Assembly: GCA_904419095.1 (NCBI GenBank)
Contig: CAJFQT010000089.1
Coordinates: 1 to 6,014 of the forward strand
Reading direction: 5' to 3'
Length of the DNA stretch: 6,014 bases
Origin: an uncultured Clostridia bacterium
GTDB taxonomy: Bacteria > Bacillota > Clostridia > TANB77 > CAG-508
Positions within the stretch are counted from its first letter, which is position 1. Each line of letters begins with the position of its first letter. Below the pieces are notes generated by a model, which was not told where the DNA came from, made no database searches, and saw only the letters and a list, made by a program, of their open reading frames with translations. Both the position numbers and the translations under genes were made by a program. Below, in pieces: positions 1 to 5,952 of this stretch.

Positions 1-1
1 A

Positions 2-847
2 TATAAAAATAATTTTATAACTACATATATGGAAAATAGAAGTTCAGATATAATTTATAAATTAAAAAATAAAAAAATTTTTTTCTTAATAGAACATCAA
101 TCTACAATTGATTATTCAATGCCATTTAGACTATTAGAGTATTGTGTACTAATTATGCAAAGCGTAATAGATAAAAAACAAATGAAAAGAAAAAACTATA
201 AATTCCCACAAGTATATCCAATTGTATTATATACAGGAAATCGAGAATGGAATCAACAAAAATATTTAGAACAAAATCAAGAAAATTTAGTAGGATATAA
301 ATCTAAAACATTCACAAGCTACAATATAATAGATGTAAATAAATATACTAAAAAAGAATTACTAGAAGCAAAAGGAATGCTATCTAAAATAATGCTATTA
401 GAAAAAATAAAAACAGAAAAAGAATTAATAGAAACCGTAAAAGAAATAACAAATAAGAATCTAATTCAAGAAGAAAAAATATTAATAAAAAATGTGTTAT
501 ATAATATATTATCACGAAGTATAAGTAAGGAAATAATACATGAAAGTATAGAATTATTAGAAAGTAATAAAGGAGATGAAACCAAAATGATAATAGAAGA
601 GGTACTAAGAAAATCACAAGAAAAAGAATATAAAAGAGGGATTAAAGATGGAATAAATCAAGGAATAAGTCAAGGAATAAGTCAGGGAATAAGTCAAGGT
701 ATAAATCAAGGCATAAGTCAAGGCATAGAACAAGGTATAAAAAAGATTGTAAAAGAAATGATAAAAAATAATATAGAAGATGAAGTAATTTTAAAATTGA
801 CCCATATAACACAAGAAGAATTAGAAAAAATAAAAAAGGACTTGTAA
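2..847 (+). CDS. Rpn family recombination-promoting nuclease / PD-(D/E)XK transposase_31-like protein, 5' truncated by window edge
   Basis: The first ATG is at 29, but the frame is open back to base 2 and the upstream codons read YKNNFITTY. This fits the family pattern (phenylalanine-isoleucine-threonine just before the ESD-like motif), so the true start probably lies left of the window and ATG 29 is internal. Counting from that ATG, Asp7 (RSSD) and the Glu22-His-Gln24 motif in FFLIEHQS look like the D and E-x-Q/K residues of a PD-(D/E)XK nuclease core. The following DYSMPFRLLEY segment is a hallmark of clostridial members. A charged helical region follows, then seven GI[S/N/E]Q units and a short helical tail. 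Rpn proteins are DNA endonucleases that stimulate recombination and are often multicopy; many are probably domesticated or phage-defence related. The role here is inferred from family only. No terminator directly follows; the T-box terminator downstream would serve. Confidence 0.85.
   Translation, partial: YKNNFITTYMENRSSDIIYKLKNKKIFFLIEHQSTIDYSMPFRLLEYCVLIMQSVIDKKQMKRKNYKFPQVYPIVLYTGNREWNQQKYLEQNQENLVGYKSKTFTSYNIIDVNKYTKKELLEAKGMLSKIMLLEKIKTEKELIETVKEITNKNLIQEEKILIKNVLYNILSRSISKEIIHESIELLESNKGDETKMIIEEVLRKSQEKEYKRGIKDGINQGISQGISQGISQGINQGISQGIEQGIKKIVKEMIKNNIEDEVILKLTHITQEELEKIKKDL
650..733 (+). repeat. Seven tandem 12-bp units coding GI[S/N/E]Q in the rpn 3' end
   Basis: The units start at 650, 662, 674, 686, 698, 710 and 722 and follow GGA ATA AGT CAA with mostly third-position changes (GGT/GGC, CAG) and AAT or GAA in place of AGT. 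They encode GINQ, GISQ x3, GINQ, GISQ, GIEQ and are flanked by degenerate copies (RGIKDG before, GIKK after). Each unit is a multiple of three, so gain or loss of copies keeps the frame. Short glycine-containing repeats of this type are common at the C-terminus of this family, where their function is unclear. Confidence 0.9.
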
Positions 848-870
848 AATTAGAAAAAATATGGCATAAT
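842..870 (+). promoter_or_regulatory. Sigma-A-type promoter of the T-box/valS unit, overlapping the rpn stop codon
   Basis: The -35 box TTGTAA (842-847, 4 of 6 to consensus) is separated by exactly 17 bp from the -10 box CATAAT (865-870, 5 of 6). The -35 box contains the TAA stop of rpn. Transcription should begin near 877, about 17 bases before the first paired base of T-box stem I, which supports the call. Confidence 0.7.
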
Positions 871-893
871 AAGTATATCATAGTAAAAACTAA

Positions 894-1130
894 GAAAAAG
901 AGGAGTAGATATACACTAATTTTTTAGAGAAAAGAAGTCATTGGCTGAAAACTTCTTAAATATAGATATATTGAAGGTAGCTTTTTCGTTGGTTGTCTGA
1001 AACAAAAGTAAGACAATCCGCTTGAATAGCGTTAAAACTAAATGAGATATTTTTATTAAAAAATAAAAATAAATAAGGTGGTACCGCGAAGAAATTTGCC
1101 CTTATGTTAAAAACATAAGGGCATTTATTG
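894..1130 (+). promoter_or_regulatory. T-box riboswitch (tRNA-Val sensing, GUA specifier) upstream of valS
   Basis: The parts can be read in order. The basal stem I helix is GAAAAAG 894-900 with CTTTTTC 981-987. The specifier loop has 5' side AGGAGTA (901-907, AGTA motif) and 3' side GAAGGTAG (973-980). The next helix is GATATA 908-913 with TATATT 967-972. An AG-bulge-like AGAGA lies at 926-930, and the distal hairpin AGAAGT 933-938 / ACTTCT 951-956 carries the GNTG-type GCTG at 945-948. Reading GAA-G-codon-purine, the specifier is GTA (977-979), valine. Stem III is TTGTCT 993-998 / AGACAA 1011-1016, and an F-box-like hairpin CGCT 1019-1022 / AGCG 1028-1031 precedes GCGTTA. The T-box core AAGGTGGTACCGCG is at 1075-1088; its TGGT would pair with an ACCA tRNA end, fitting the A73 of tRNA-Val. 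Known mechanism: uncharged tRNA stabilises the antiterminator so valS is transcribed; charged tRNA leaves the terminator formed. Confidence 0.95.
1097..1126 (+). terminator. Regulated intrinsic terminator of the T-box leader
   Basis: GCCCTTATGTT (1098-1108) pairs perfectly with AACATAAGGGC (1112-1122) around an AAA loop. A T-A pair (1097/1123) extends the stem to 12 bp, and the U-rich ATTTATT follows. It starts ten bases after the T-box core, the normal arrangement for the competing terminator. It would also end read-through from rpn. Confidence 0.9.
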
Positions 1131-1236
1131 ATATTATAGAAAATTCTTAAATTTATAAAGAAAATTTCTATATAACATTAAAAAATGTAAAAAAGAAATT
1201 TAATACAATTTTTAATGTAAGTTTGGTACTTAAAAG
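1131..1236. other. AT-rich untranslated stretch between T-box terminator and valS ribosome binding site
   Basis: About 105 bases with no open reading frame. A weak TAGAAA 1137-1142 / TTTCTA 1165-1170 pairing is visible, as expected by chance in such AT-rich sequence. I see no second convincing promoter or regulatory element here. Confidence 0.6.
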
Positions 1237-1253
1237 AAAGGAGAGGTTTATAA

Positions 1254-3677
1254 ATGTTAGACAAAAAATACAATGCAAGTGAAAAAGAAAAAAAATGGTT
1301 AGATTATTGGAGAGACAATAAAATCTATGAATTTAATCCAGAAGATAAAAGGGAAGTATATTCAATAGATACTCCACCGCCAACAGTAAATGGAAAAATT
1401 CATATAGGACATATTTTTTCATACACACAAACAGAGATGCTTGCAAGATATAAAAGATTAAGAGGATATAACATATTTTATCCATTTGGATTTGATGACA
1501 ACGGTCTTCCAAGTGAAAGATTAGTTGAAAAAGAACAAGGAAAAAGAGCACATGAAATAGGACGAGAAGAATTTTCAAAGCTATGTTATGAAACAACAGA
1601 TAAATATGAAAAAGAATTTCAAGAATTATTCAGTAAAATGGGAGTAAGCACAGATTGGAATATTCATTATAAAACAGTTAGTCCATCAACTATAAAAATA
1701 AGTCAAAAATCTTTTCTAGACTTACTAAAAAAAGGACACTGCTATCACAAAGAAAGCCCAGCATTATGGTGTAATGAATGTAGAACTTCAATTGCACAAG
1801 CAGAATTAGAAACTAAAACAATAAAAACAACATTTAACTATATTAATTTCACAACAGTTGAAGATAATGAAAAATTTACTATTGCAACAACAAGACCAGA
1901 ATTATTACCAGCAATAGTTAGTGTATTTGTTAATCCAAATGATGAAAAAAACAAGCACTTAATAGGAAAAACAGCTCATATTCCAGTAATTAATGTAGAA
2001 GTTCCAATAATGGCAGATGAAAAAGTAGCTTTAGATAAAGGAACAGGATTAGTTATGTGTTGTACTTTTGGTGATCAAACAGATATTGAATGGTGGAAAA
2101 AATATAATTTACCATTAAAATATATCTTTACATCAGATGGAAGAATAGACGAGAAAGTACCAAACTATGGTGGGTTAAAAATAAAAGAAGCTAGAAAAAA
2201 AATTATAGAAGACCTACAAGAAGGTGGATATGTAGTAAAAATAGAAGAATTAGAACACGAAGTTCAAACACATGAAAGATGTGGTAGAGAAGTTGAATAT
2301 ACTGTAATGAAACAATGGTTTATTGATATAATGAATCATAAAGAAGACTTCATAAAAATAGGAAATGAAATAAATTGGCATCCAGCATATATGCATGCAA
2401 GATATGATGAATGGGTTAATAACATAGCTTGGGACTGGTGTATATCAAGACAAAGATATTTTGGAGTTCCATTCCCAGTATGGTATTGTAAAGAGTGTGG
2501 TGAACCTATATTTGCAAGAGAAGAAGATTTACCAGTAAACCCATTAGTAGATTCACCTAAAGTAGACAAATGTCCTAAATGTAATTGTAGTGAATTCGTT
2601 CCAGAAACAGATGTAATGGACACATGGGCTACATCTTCAGTAACACCACTTATTAATATGAGATATGGAGAAAAAGAAAACTTTGAAAAAATATTAAAAC
2701 CAATGAGCTTAAGAACAAATGCAAGTGAAATCATAAGAACATGGGATTTTTATACAATAGTTAAAAGTTTCTATCATTTTGGACAAAGACCATGGAATAA
2801 TGTAATGATTTCCGGATTTGTTATGGCAAGCAAAGGTGAAAAAATTAGTAAAAGTAAAGGAAATAGTAAGCATGAACCAATGGACTTAATAAACCAATAT
2901 TCAGCAGATGTATTAAGATATTGGGCAGGAACAGGAAGATTAGGAACAGATATAGTATTTAGTGAAGAGACATTATTACGTGGCAAAAAATTAATAAATA
3001 AAATATGGAATGTATCTAAATTTATTGAAATGCACTTATCTGATTATAAAGACAAGGAATTTAATGATTTTGAATATATAGATAAATGGATTATTGGACG
3101 TTTTCAAGAAATGGAAAAATCATTCCTAATATATTTAGACGATTATGAAGTTGGTCTAGCACTAAACATACTAGAGAAATTTTTCTGGGAATTCTGTGAT
3201 AACTATATTGAAATAGTTAAACATAGATTATATAGACCAGAAGAATTTGGAGAAAAAGCAAGATATAGTGGACAAAAGACAGTATATATTTTACTATATA
3301 AATTGTTACAAGATTTCAGTATATTCTTCCCATTTATAACAGAAGAAATATTCCAAGAAATATATCATAATAATAAATCAATTCATACTACAGAGATAGA
3401 ACCATTAAATTATATGTTTAATGAAGAAGTTAAATATGGAGATGAGATTATTAATATTATTAGTGAAGCAAGAGGAGCAAAAACAAACAATAATGTATCA
3501 TTAAAAACACCAATTAAAAATTTATCAATAGGAGTTAGCAAGGAATTAGAAAAAGCTATTAATGAATCTATAAAAGACTTTAAAGCAACTTTATTTATAC
3601 AAAATCTAGATATGAAAAATATAGATGAAAATTATAAAGTTTATGATATAGAATTAGAGTTAGAGGAAGAAAAATAA
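1254..3677 (+). CDS. valS: Valyl-tRNA synthetase, short archaeal/rickettsial-like form
   Basis: Charges tRNA-Val with valine in the cytoplasm and edits misacylated threonine. It is a class I synthetase. The PPPTVNGKIHIGH segment holds HIGH at residues 50-53, and KISKS is at 530-534. The CP1 editing domain includes TTRPE at 212-216 and GTGLVMCC followed by Asp277. AWDWCISRQRYFG (after residue 390) is typical of ValRS, and a zinc ribbon is suggested by Cys412/415 and Cys440/443. The anticodon-binding helical domain spans roughly 600-740. At 807 aa it ends without the C-terminal coiled-coil arm of usual bacterial ValRS (about 880 aa in Bacillus). Together with FGFDDNGLPSERLVEK this resembles the archaeal/rickettsial lineage. 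The ATG has a strong AAAGGAGAGG (1237-1246) with a 7-base spacer. The valine GTA specifier of the upstream T-box independently supports the amino-acid assignment. No obvious terminator follows. Confidence 0.96.
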   Translation: MLDKKYNASEKEKKWLDYWRDNKIYEFNPEDKREVYSIDTPPPTVNGKIHIGHIFSYTQTEMLARYKRLRGYNIFYPFGFDDNGLPSERLVEKEQGKRAHEIGREEFSKLCYETTDKYEKEFQELFSKMGVSTDWNIHYKTVSPSTIKISQKSFLDLLKKGHCYHKESPALWCNECRTSIAQAELETKTIKTTFNYINFTTVEDNEKFTIATTRPELLPAIVSVFVNPNDEKNKHLIGKTAHIPVINVEVPIMADEKVALDKGTGLVMCCTFGDQTDIEWWKKYNLPLKYIFTSDGRIDEKVPNYGGLKIKEARKKIIEDLQEGGYVVKIEELEHEVQTHERCGREVEYTVMKQWFIDIMNHKEDFIKIGNEINWHPAYMHARYDEWVNNIAWDWCISRQRYFGVPFPVWYCKECGEPIFAREEDLPVNPLVDSPKVDKCPKCNCSEFVPETDVMDTWATSSVTPLINMRYGEKENFEKILKPMSLRTNASEIIRTWDFYTIVKSFYHFGQRPWNNVMISGFVMASKGEKISKSKGNSKHEPMDLINQYSADVLRYWAGTGRLGTDIVFSEETLLRGKKLINKIWNVSKFIEMHLSDYKDKEFNDFEYIDKWIIGRFQEMEKSFLIYLDDYEVGLALNILEKFFWEFCDNYIEIVKHRLYRPEEFGEKARYSGQKTVYILLYKLLQDFSIFFPFITEEIFQEIYHNNKSIHTTEIEPLNYMFNEEVKYGDEIINIISEARGAKTNNNVSLKTPIKNLSIGVSKELEKAINESIKDFKATLFIQNLDMKNIDENYKVYDIELELEEEK

Positions 3678-3707
3678 AAGTGTAGTAAACAAATAAACAT
3701 AAAAAAG

Positions 3708-3735
3708 TTGCAAAATTATGTAAATGTGTTATAAT
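3708..3735 (+). promoter_or_regulatory. Strong promoter of the 3840 gene with extended -10
   Basis: The -35 box TTGCAA (3708-3713) and a perfect -10 TATAAT (3730-3735) are 16 bp apart. TG at 3727-3728 gives a TGn extended -10. The predicted start is near 3742, leaving a leader of about 100 bases. This shows that the downstream gene can be expressed independently of valS. Confidence 0.8.
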
Positions 3736-3755
3736 ATAAAAAGACTAATTTTAAA

Positions 3756-3801
3756 AGATATGAAAAATTCATATCTATATTATTAAATTTATTTTAATAA
3801 T
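3756..3801 (+). other. Two consecutive perfect hairpins in the leader of the 3840 gene
   Basis: AGATATGAA (3756-3764) pairs with TTCATATCT (3768-3776) around an AAA loop. ATTATTAAA (3779-3787) pairs with TTTAATAAT (3793-3801) around TTTAT. Both are exact 9-bp inverted repeats lying between the predicted transcription start and the ribosome binding site. The second is A/T only. Neither has a clean U-tract directly behind it, so mRNA-stabilising or regulatory structure is more likely than termination. I recognise no riboswitch class. Confidence 0.55.
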
Positions 3802-3824
3802 AAAAAAATTTAGAAAAAAGTTTG

Positions 3825-3831
3825 AAAGGAG
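3825..3831 (+). promoter_or_regulatory. Ribosome binding site deciding the ATG 3840 start
   Basis: AAAGGAG lies 8 bases before ATG 3840. An in-frame TTG at 3822 would place this site inside the coding region and has no good Shine-Dalgarno of its own, so the ATG is preferred. Confidence 0.85.
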
Positions 3832-3839
3832 AAAACATT

Positions 3840-4967
3840 ATGAAAGGCAAATTGCGGATTAATGTAATTTTAAATGGAGGAGAAGCAAGTTCAATTTTGC
3901 AAGTGTTAGCAAAATATTTAGATCAAGACTCTATATTTAATTTTAATCAAGATGAATTAAATGCGACGCTATATTATGATTTTGCAAAACCACCAGTGGA
4001 GATATTTAAAGAAATTGCACTGAATGAACAATGCAATGCCATAATAAAAATTGGCAATGAGCAAGATTTTTCAAATGAAAAAGAAGAGGAAAGTAAGATA
4101 CAACTTGAAACTTCGCATGAAAGTTCTGAAAAATCTGCAAAAGACTCAGCTAGTGGCATAGTGTTAAAAACAGCAGAAAAAGCTGATGTTTGTGAAATAT
4201 TAAAAGATGTAATTTATGCCAAAACCAATGCAGTATTTAAAAACAAGATATCAGACTTATTTGGTTTTAGCAAAGGCATACGTAGACAAGCATTTGAGGA
4301 TATTCTTGACGCAGCCATAAATTGCCCAATAGAATCTTTTGAAGATGTAGAAGAATATTGGACGAGAAAAAAGAAAAGAAATAGAAAAAATAATGTTTCT
4401 TATGCTATAAATAGAATAGAAAAATTCTTTGAAGAAAGGGGATACAAAATTGATATAGTAGTATTCCTAAAAACAATCAGAGAGTTAAATAATAAAAAAG
4501 ATGTAATGACTATGACGCAAAGAGATACAGCTATTTCAATATCAGAAAGAAAAACTCCACAAAAAGGATTTGAACAATCTGAAAGTAAGAAATTTATTTT
4601 ACCTTTAGAAGACTTGAAAAAGATATATGTGTTTAGACAATTTTTCACAAAGCAATTAGACACAGATAAATCTAAAGAGGAAAAAATACATATATTGTTA
4701 GATATTTTCAAATGCGATGAATTTACTAAGAACATCAGAGAAAGTTTTGAAATTTATATTAGGATTGCATTGAAAATCAAAGTTGTAAATAAAGGAACAA
4801 TAAAACAAAATATCAAAGAACTTTCAGAAAGTGAAAAACCAAAAGTCAGCGAAGACACATTAAACCATTTTGTAGTAAATTGGTTTAAAGAGAAAAAAAG
4901 TTTTTGTTGTGGACTTGAAAGGTTCCTTCAATTACTAAAAAGAGAATGCCGACACACAGAACTTTGA
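3840..4967 (+). CDS. Hypothetical protein, 375 aa, unrecognised family
   Basis: I do not recognise this protein. From ATG 3840 it appears soluble, with no signal peptide or membrane segment. Residues 1 to about 78 (MKGKLRINVILNGGEASS onward) look like a small alpha/beta domain. Next comes a roughly 28-residue charged Ser/Glu/Lys linker (about 79-106), then a mostly helical, lysine-rich C-terminal region. A strongly basic patch sits at about 175-186 (TRKKKRNRKNN, just after Trp174), and a Cys-containing tail ends SFCCGLERF...KRECRHTEL. The linker suggests two independently folding domains, and the basic patch could contact nucleic acid; both are inferences. It is a single-gene transcription unit, with its own promoter (3708-3735), leader hairpins and terminator (5006-5043). 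It is unrelated in sequence to its neighbours and could be a lineage-specific or horizontally acquired gene. Coding is convincing (good ribosome site, long frame), function is unknown. Confidence 0.88.
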   Translation: MKGKLRINVILNGGEASSILQVLAKYLDQDSIFNFNQDELNATLYYDFAKPPVEIFKEIALNEQCNAIIKIGNEQDFSNEKEEESKIQLETSHESSEKSAKDSASGIVLKTAEKADVCEILKDVIYAKTNAVFKNKISDLFGFSKGIRRQAFEDILDAAINCPIESFEDVEEYWTRKKKRNRKNNVSYAINRIEKFFEERGYKIDIVVFLKTIRELNNKKDVMTMTQRDTAISISERKTPQKGFEQSESKKFILPLEDLKKIYVFRQFFTKQLDTDKSKEEKIHILLDIFKCDEFTKNIRESFEIYIRIALKIKVVNKGTIKQNIKELSESEKPKVSEDTLNHFVVNWFKEKKSFCCGLERFLQLLKRECRHTEL

Positions 4968-5005
4968 TCTAAAGATTATATTTTTTGTTAAAATATAATT
5001 AAACG

Positions 5006-5043
5006 AAAAAGGAAGAATAGTATAAAATCTATTCTTTCTTTTT
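5006..5043 (+). terminator. Intrinsic terminator after the 3840 gene
   Basis: AAAAAGGAAGAATAG (5006-5020) pairs with CTATTCTTTCTTTTT (5029-5043) across an 8-base loop: 15 bp with one G-U wobble. The 3' arm merges with a U-rich tail (TTTTTATTT). It lies about 40 bases after the stop. The A-run on the 5' side would allow function on the other strand too. Confidence 0.88.
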
Positions 5044-5086
5044 ATTTAATAAAAAATAATAACGTTCTTTTTTTTATCACTAGTCA

Positions 5087-5092
5087 TATAAT
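5087..5092 (+). promoter_or_regulatory. Probable -10 box of the dac gene
   Basis: A perfect TATAAT about 95 bases before the start codon. The region 16-18 bp upstream is T-rich (GTTCTTTT) with no good TTGACA match, so the -35 is weak or an activator or other sigma factor is used. It lies after the preceding terminator, so a promoter is expected around here. Confidence 0.45.
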
Positions 5093-5109
5093 TTACTAAT
5101 AAAACATAT

Positions 5110-5158
5110 TTGAAGGTATATCTAAAAGGAATTGGATTCCATAAATATTTGCCTTCAA
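5110..5158 (+). other. Nested stem structure in the dac leader
   Basis: The outer stem TTGAAGG (5110-5116) / CCTTCAA (5152-5158) is a perfect 7 bp. Inside it sits GGAAT (5128-5132) / ATTCC (5136-5140) with a TGG loop. It ends 12 bases before the Shine-Dalgarno. No U-tract follows, so it is not a terminator. It may affect translation or mRNA stability; I match it to no known riboswitch. Confidence 0.5.
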
Positions 5159-5186
5159 CTGAATTAAGAAAGGAAAGGATATTTAT

Positions 5187-5720
5187 ATGATGAAAGCAAA
5201 AAGAACTATAATAATACTAATGATTTTTATTCTATTATTTGCAAATGCAAAAATAAGCTTTGCAAATGAAGAATCATATATTTGGAGTACATTAGAAACA
5301 TCAGCAGAAATAGAAGAAGGTAAAGAAGAAACTATAGAAACAAATAGTAATATAGAAGAAAATAATTCTTTAAATTTAGAATCTGGTTCAGCAATATTAA
5401 TAGAACAATCAACAGGCAAAGTATTGTATGCACACAATATACATGAAAAATTAAGACCAGCATCAGTCACAAAAGTAATGAGCATTTTATTAATAATGGA
5501 AGCATTACAGAACGGAAAAATATCATTATCAGACCAAGTACCTTGTAGTGAAAATGCAGCATCAATGGGAGGTTCACAAATATGGCTAGACCCAAGAGAA
5601 ACTTTATCTGTAGATGATATGCTAAAAGCAATCTGTGTTAACTCAGCAAATGACTGTGGCGTACAAAAAAAGCACAAAAACTTCCTTACTCACAACTTAG
5701 TTTCAGAATTTAAAAAATAA
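5187..5720 (+). pseudogene. Truncated D-alanyl-D-alanine carboxypeptidase (peptidase S11, DacF-like), disrupted after the SxN motif
   Basis: Intact relatives trim the terminal D-Ala from peptidoglycan pentapeptides outside the membrane. Start ATG 5187 (a second ATG follows immediately) has AGGAAAGG at 5171-5178. Residues 1-26 are a signal peptide (basic start, hydrophobic core, cleavage likely after SFA). An acidic linker covers about 28-65, and the S11 domain begins at SGSAILIEQSTGKVLYAHN. The catalytic SxxK is Ser93-Val-Thr-Lys96, the family ENAASMGGSQIWL segment follows, and SxN is Ser153-Ala-Asn155. After SANDC (residue 157) the expected continuation (hydrophobic ALAE-like helix, then the KTG motif) is absent. 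Instead about 20 unrelated lysine-rich residues lead to a stop. At 177 aa it is less than half the usual length of about 380-450, so it is almost surely inactive. The other two forward frames also lack the missing part, so this is not a simple frameshift; insertion or rearrangement is inferred. Confidence 0.85.
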
Positions 5721-5721
5721 A

Positions 5722-5749
5722 AAAATTGAAAATAAAAATTTTCAATTTT
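5722..5749 (+). terminator. Perfect inverted repeat directly after the truncated dac, probable terminator
   Basis: AAAATTGAAAAT (5722-5733) and ATTTTCAATTTT (5738-5749) form a perfect 12-bp stem with an AAAA loop, starting two bases after the stop codon. A T-rich stretch (TTTATATTTTTT) follows slightly downstream. The stem is AT-rich, so it may be weak, or it may be part of the element end. Confidence 0.6.
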
Positions 5750-5766
5750 AAAATTTATATTTTTTA

Positions 5767-5812
5767 GTGTCTAAATTGTACCTCATAATCATAGAGTGTA
5801 CGATACAGACAC
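5767..5812 (+). other. Long imperfect hairpin near the element edge
   Basis: GTGTCT (5767-5772) pairs with AGACAC (5807-5812). A 2x2 internal loop follows, then ATTGTAC (5775-5781) pairs with GTACGAT (5798-5804) with one G-U, around a 16-base loop. It is more GC-rich than its surroundings. It could be a structured RNA ending at the terminator at 5862-5890, or an inverted protein-binding site such as a recombinase or repressor arm. I cannot decide from sequence alone. Confidence 0.55.
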
Positions 5813-5861
5813 AACTGAAAAGCGTTAAAAAATAAATGATTTTTGATTATAAACACCTTGC

Positions 5862-5890
5862 AAAAAAACTGCAAATTAAGCAGTTTTTTT
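5862..5890 (+). terminator. Strong intrinsic terminator, probably bidirectional
   Basis: AAAAAAACTGC (5862-5872) pairs perfectly with GCAGTTTTTTT (5880-5890) around AAATTAA. There is a seven-T tail on the + strand and the matching run on the - strand, so it can stop transcription both ways. It insulates the next gene from dac. Confidence 0.9.
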
Positions 5891-5895
5891 AAATT

Positions 5896-5923
5896 TTGGT
5901 ATAAAATAGCAAAAAACTATAAT
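5896..5923 (+). promoter_or_regulatory. Promoter of the gene starting at 5953
   Basis: TTGGTA (5896-5901, 4 of 6) and a perfect TATAAT (5918-5923) are 16 bp apart and start six bases after the terminator. The leader to the start codon is about 23 bases. Confidence 0.75.
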
Positions 5924-5952
5924 GAAAATCAAAAAATAAGGAGAAAATTATT

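Noticed and set aside
650..733. CRISPR-like array
   Set aside because: The repeats are contiguous 12-bp coding units without spacers.
384..881. Leu/Phe-rich - strand open frames opposite rpn
   Set aside because: They are reverse complements of Lys/Glu/Ile-rich AT coding sequence, which automatically looks like hydrophobic membrane protein; no start signals.
2336..2734. 132-codon open frame on the - strand within valS
   Set aside because: It lies wholly inside the well-supported synthetase, across its zinc-ribbon and catalytic region; shadow frame.
3822..3839. TTG at 3822 as start of the 375-aa gene
   Set aside because: It would place the excellent AAAGGAG inside the coding region; ATG 3840 is correctly spaced behind that site.
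4994..4999. TATAAT between the 3840 gene and its terminator
   Set aside because: No -35 box at a workable distance, and transcription would run into the terminator at once; most likely chance in AT-rich sequence.
5655..5670. Group II intron 5' end at the dac break
   Set aside because: The boundary reads GGCGTAC rather than GTGYG, and no intron domain V or maturase is visible in the window.
5183..5677. 164-codon open frame on the - strand across dac
   Set aside because: It mirrors the clear S11 coding sequence on the + strand, lacks a recognisable product and has no supported ribosome site; an antisense shadow.
5658..5720. Simple frameshift in dac
   Set aside because: All three forward frames after 5657 were read and none continues the S11 domain, so a one- or two-base error does not explain the loss.
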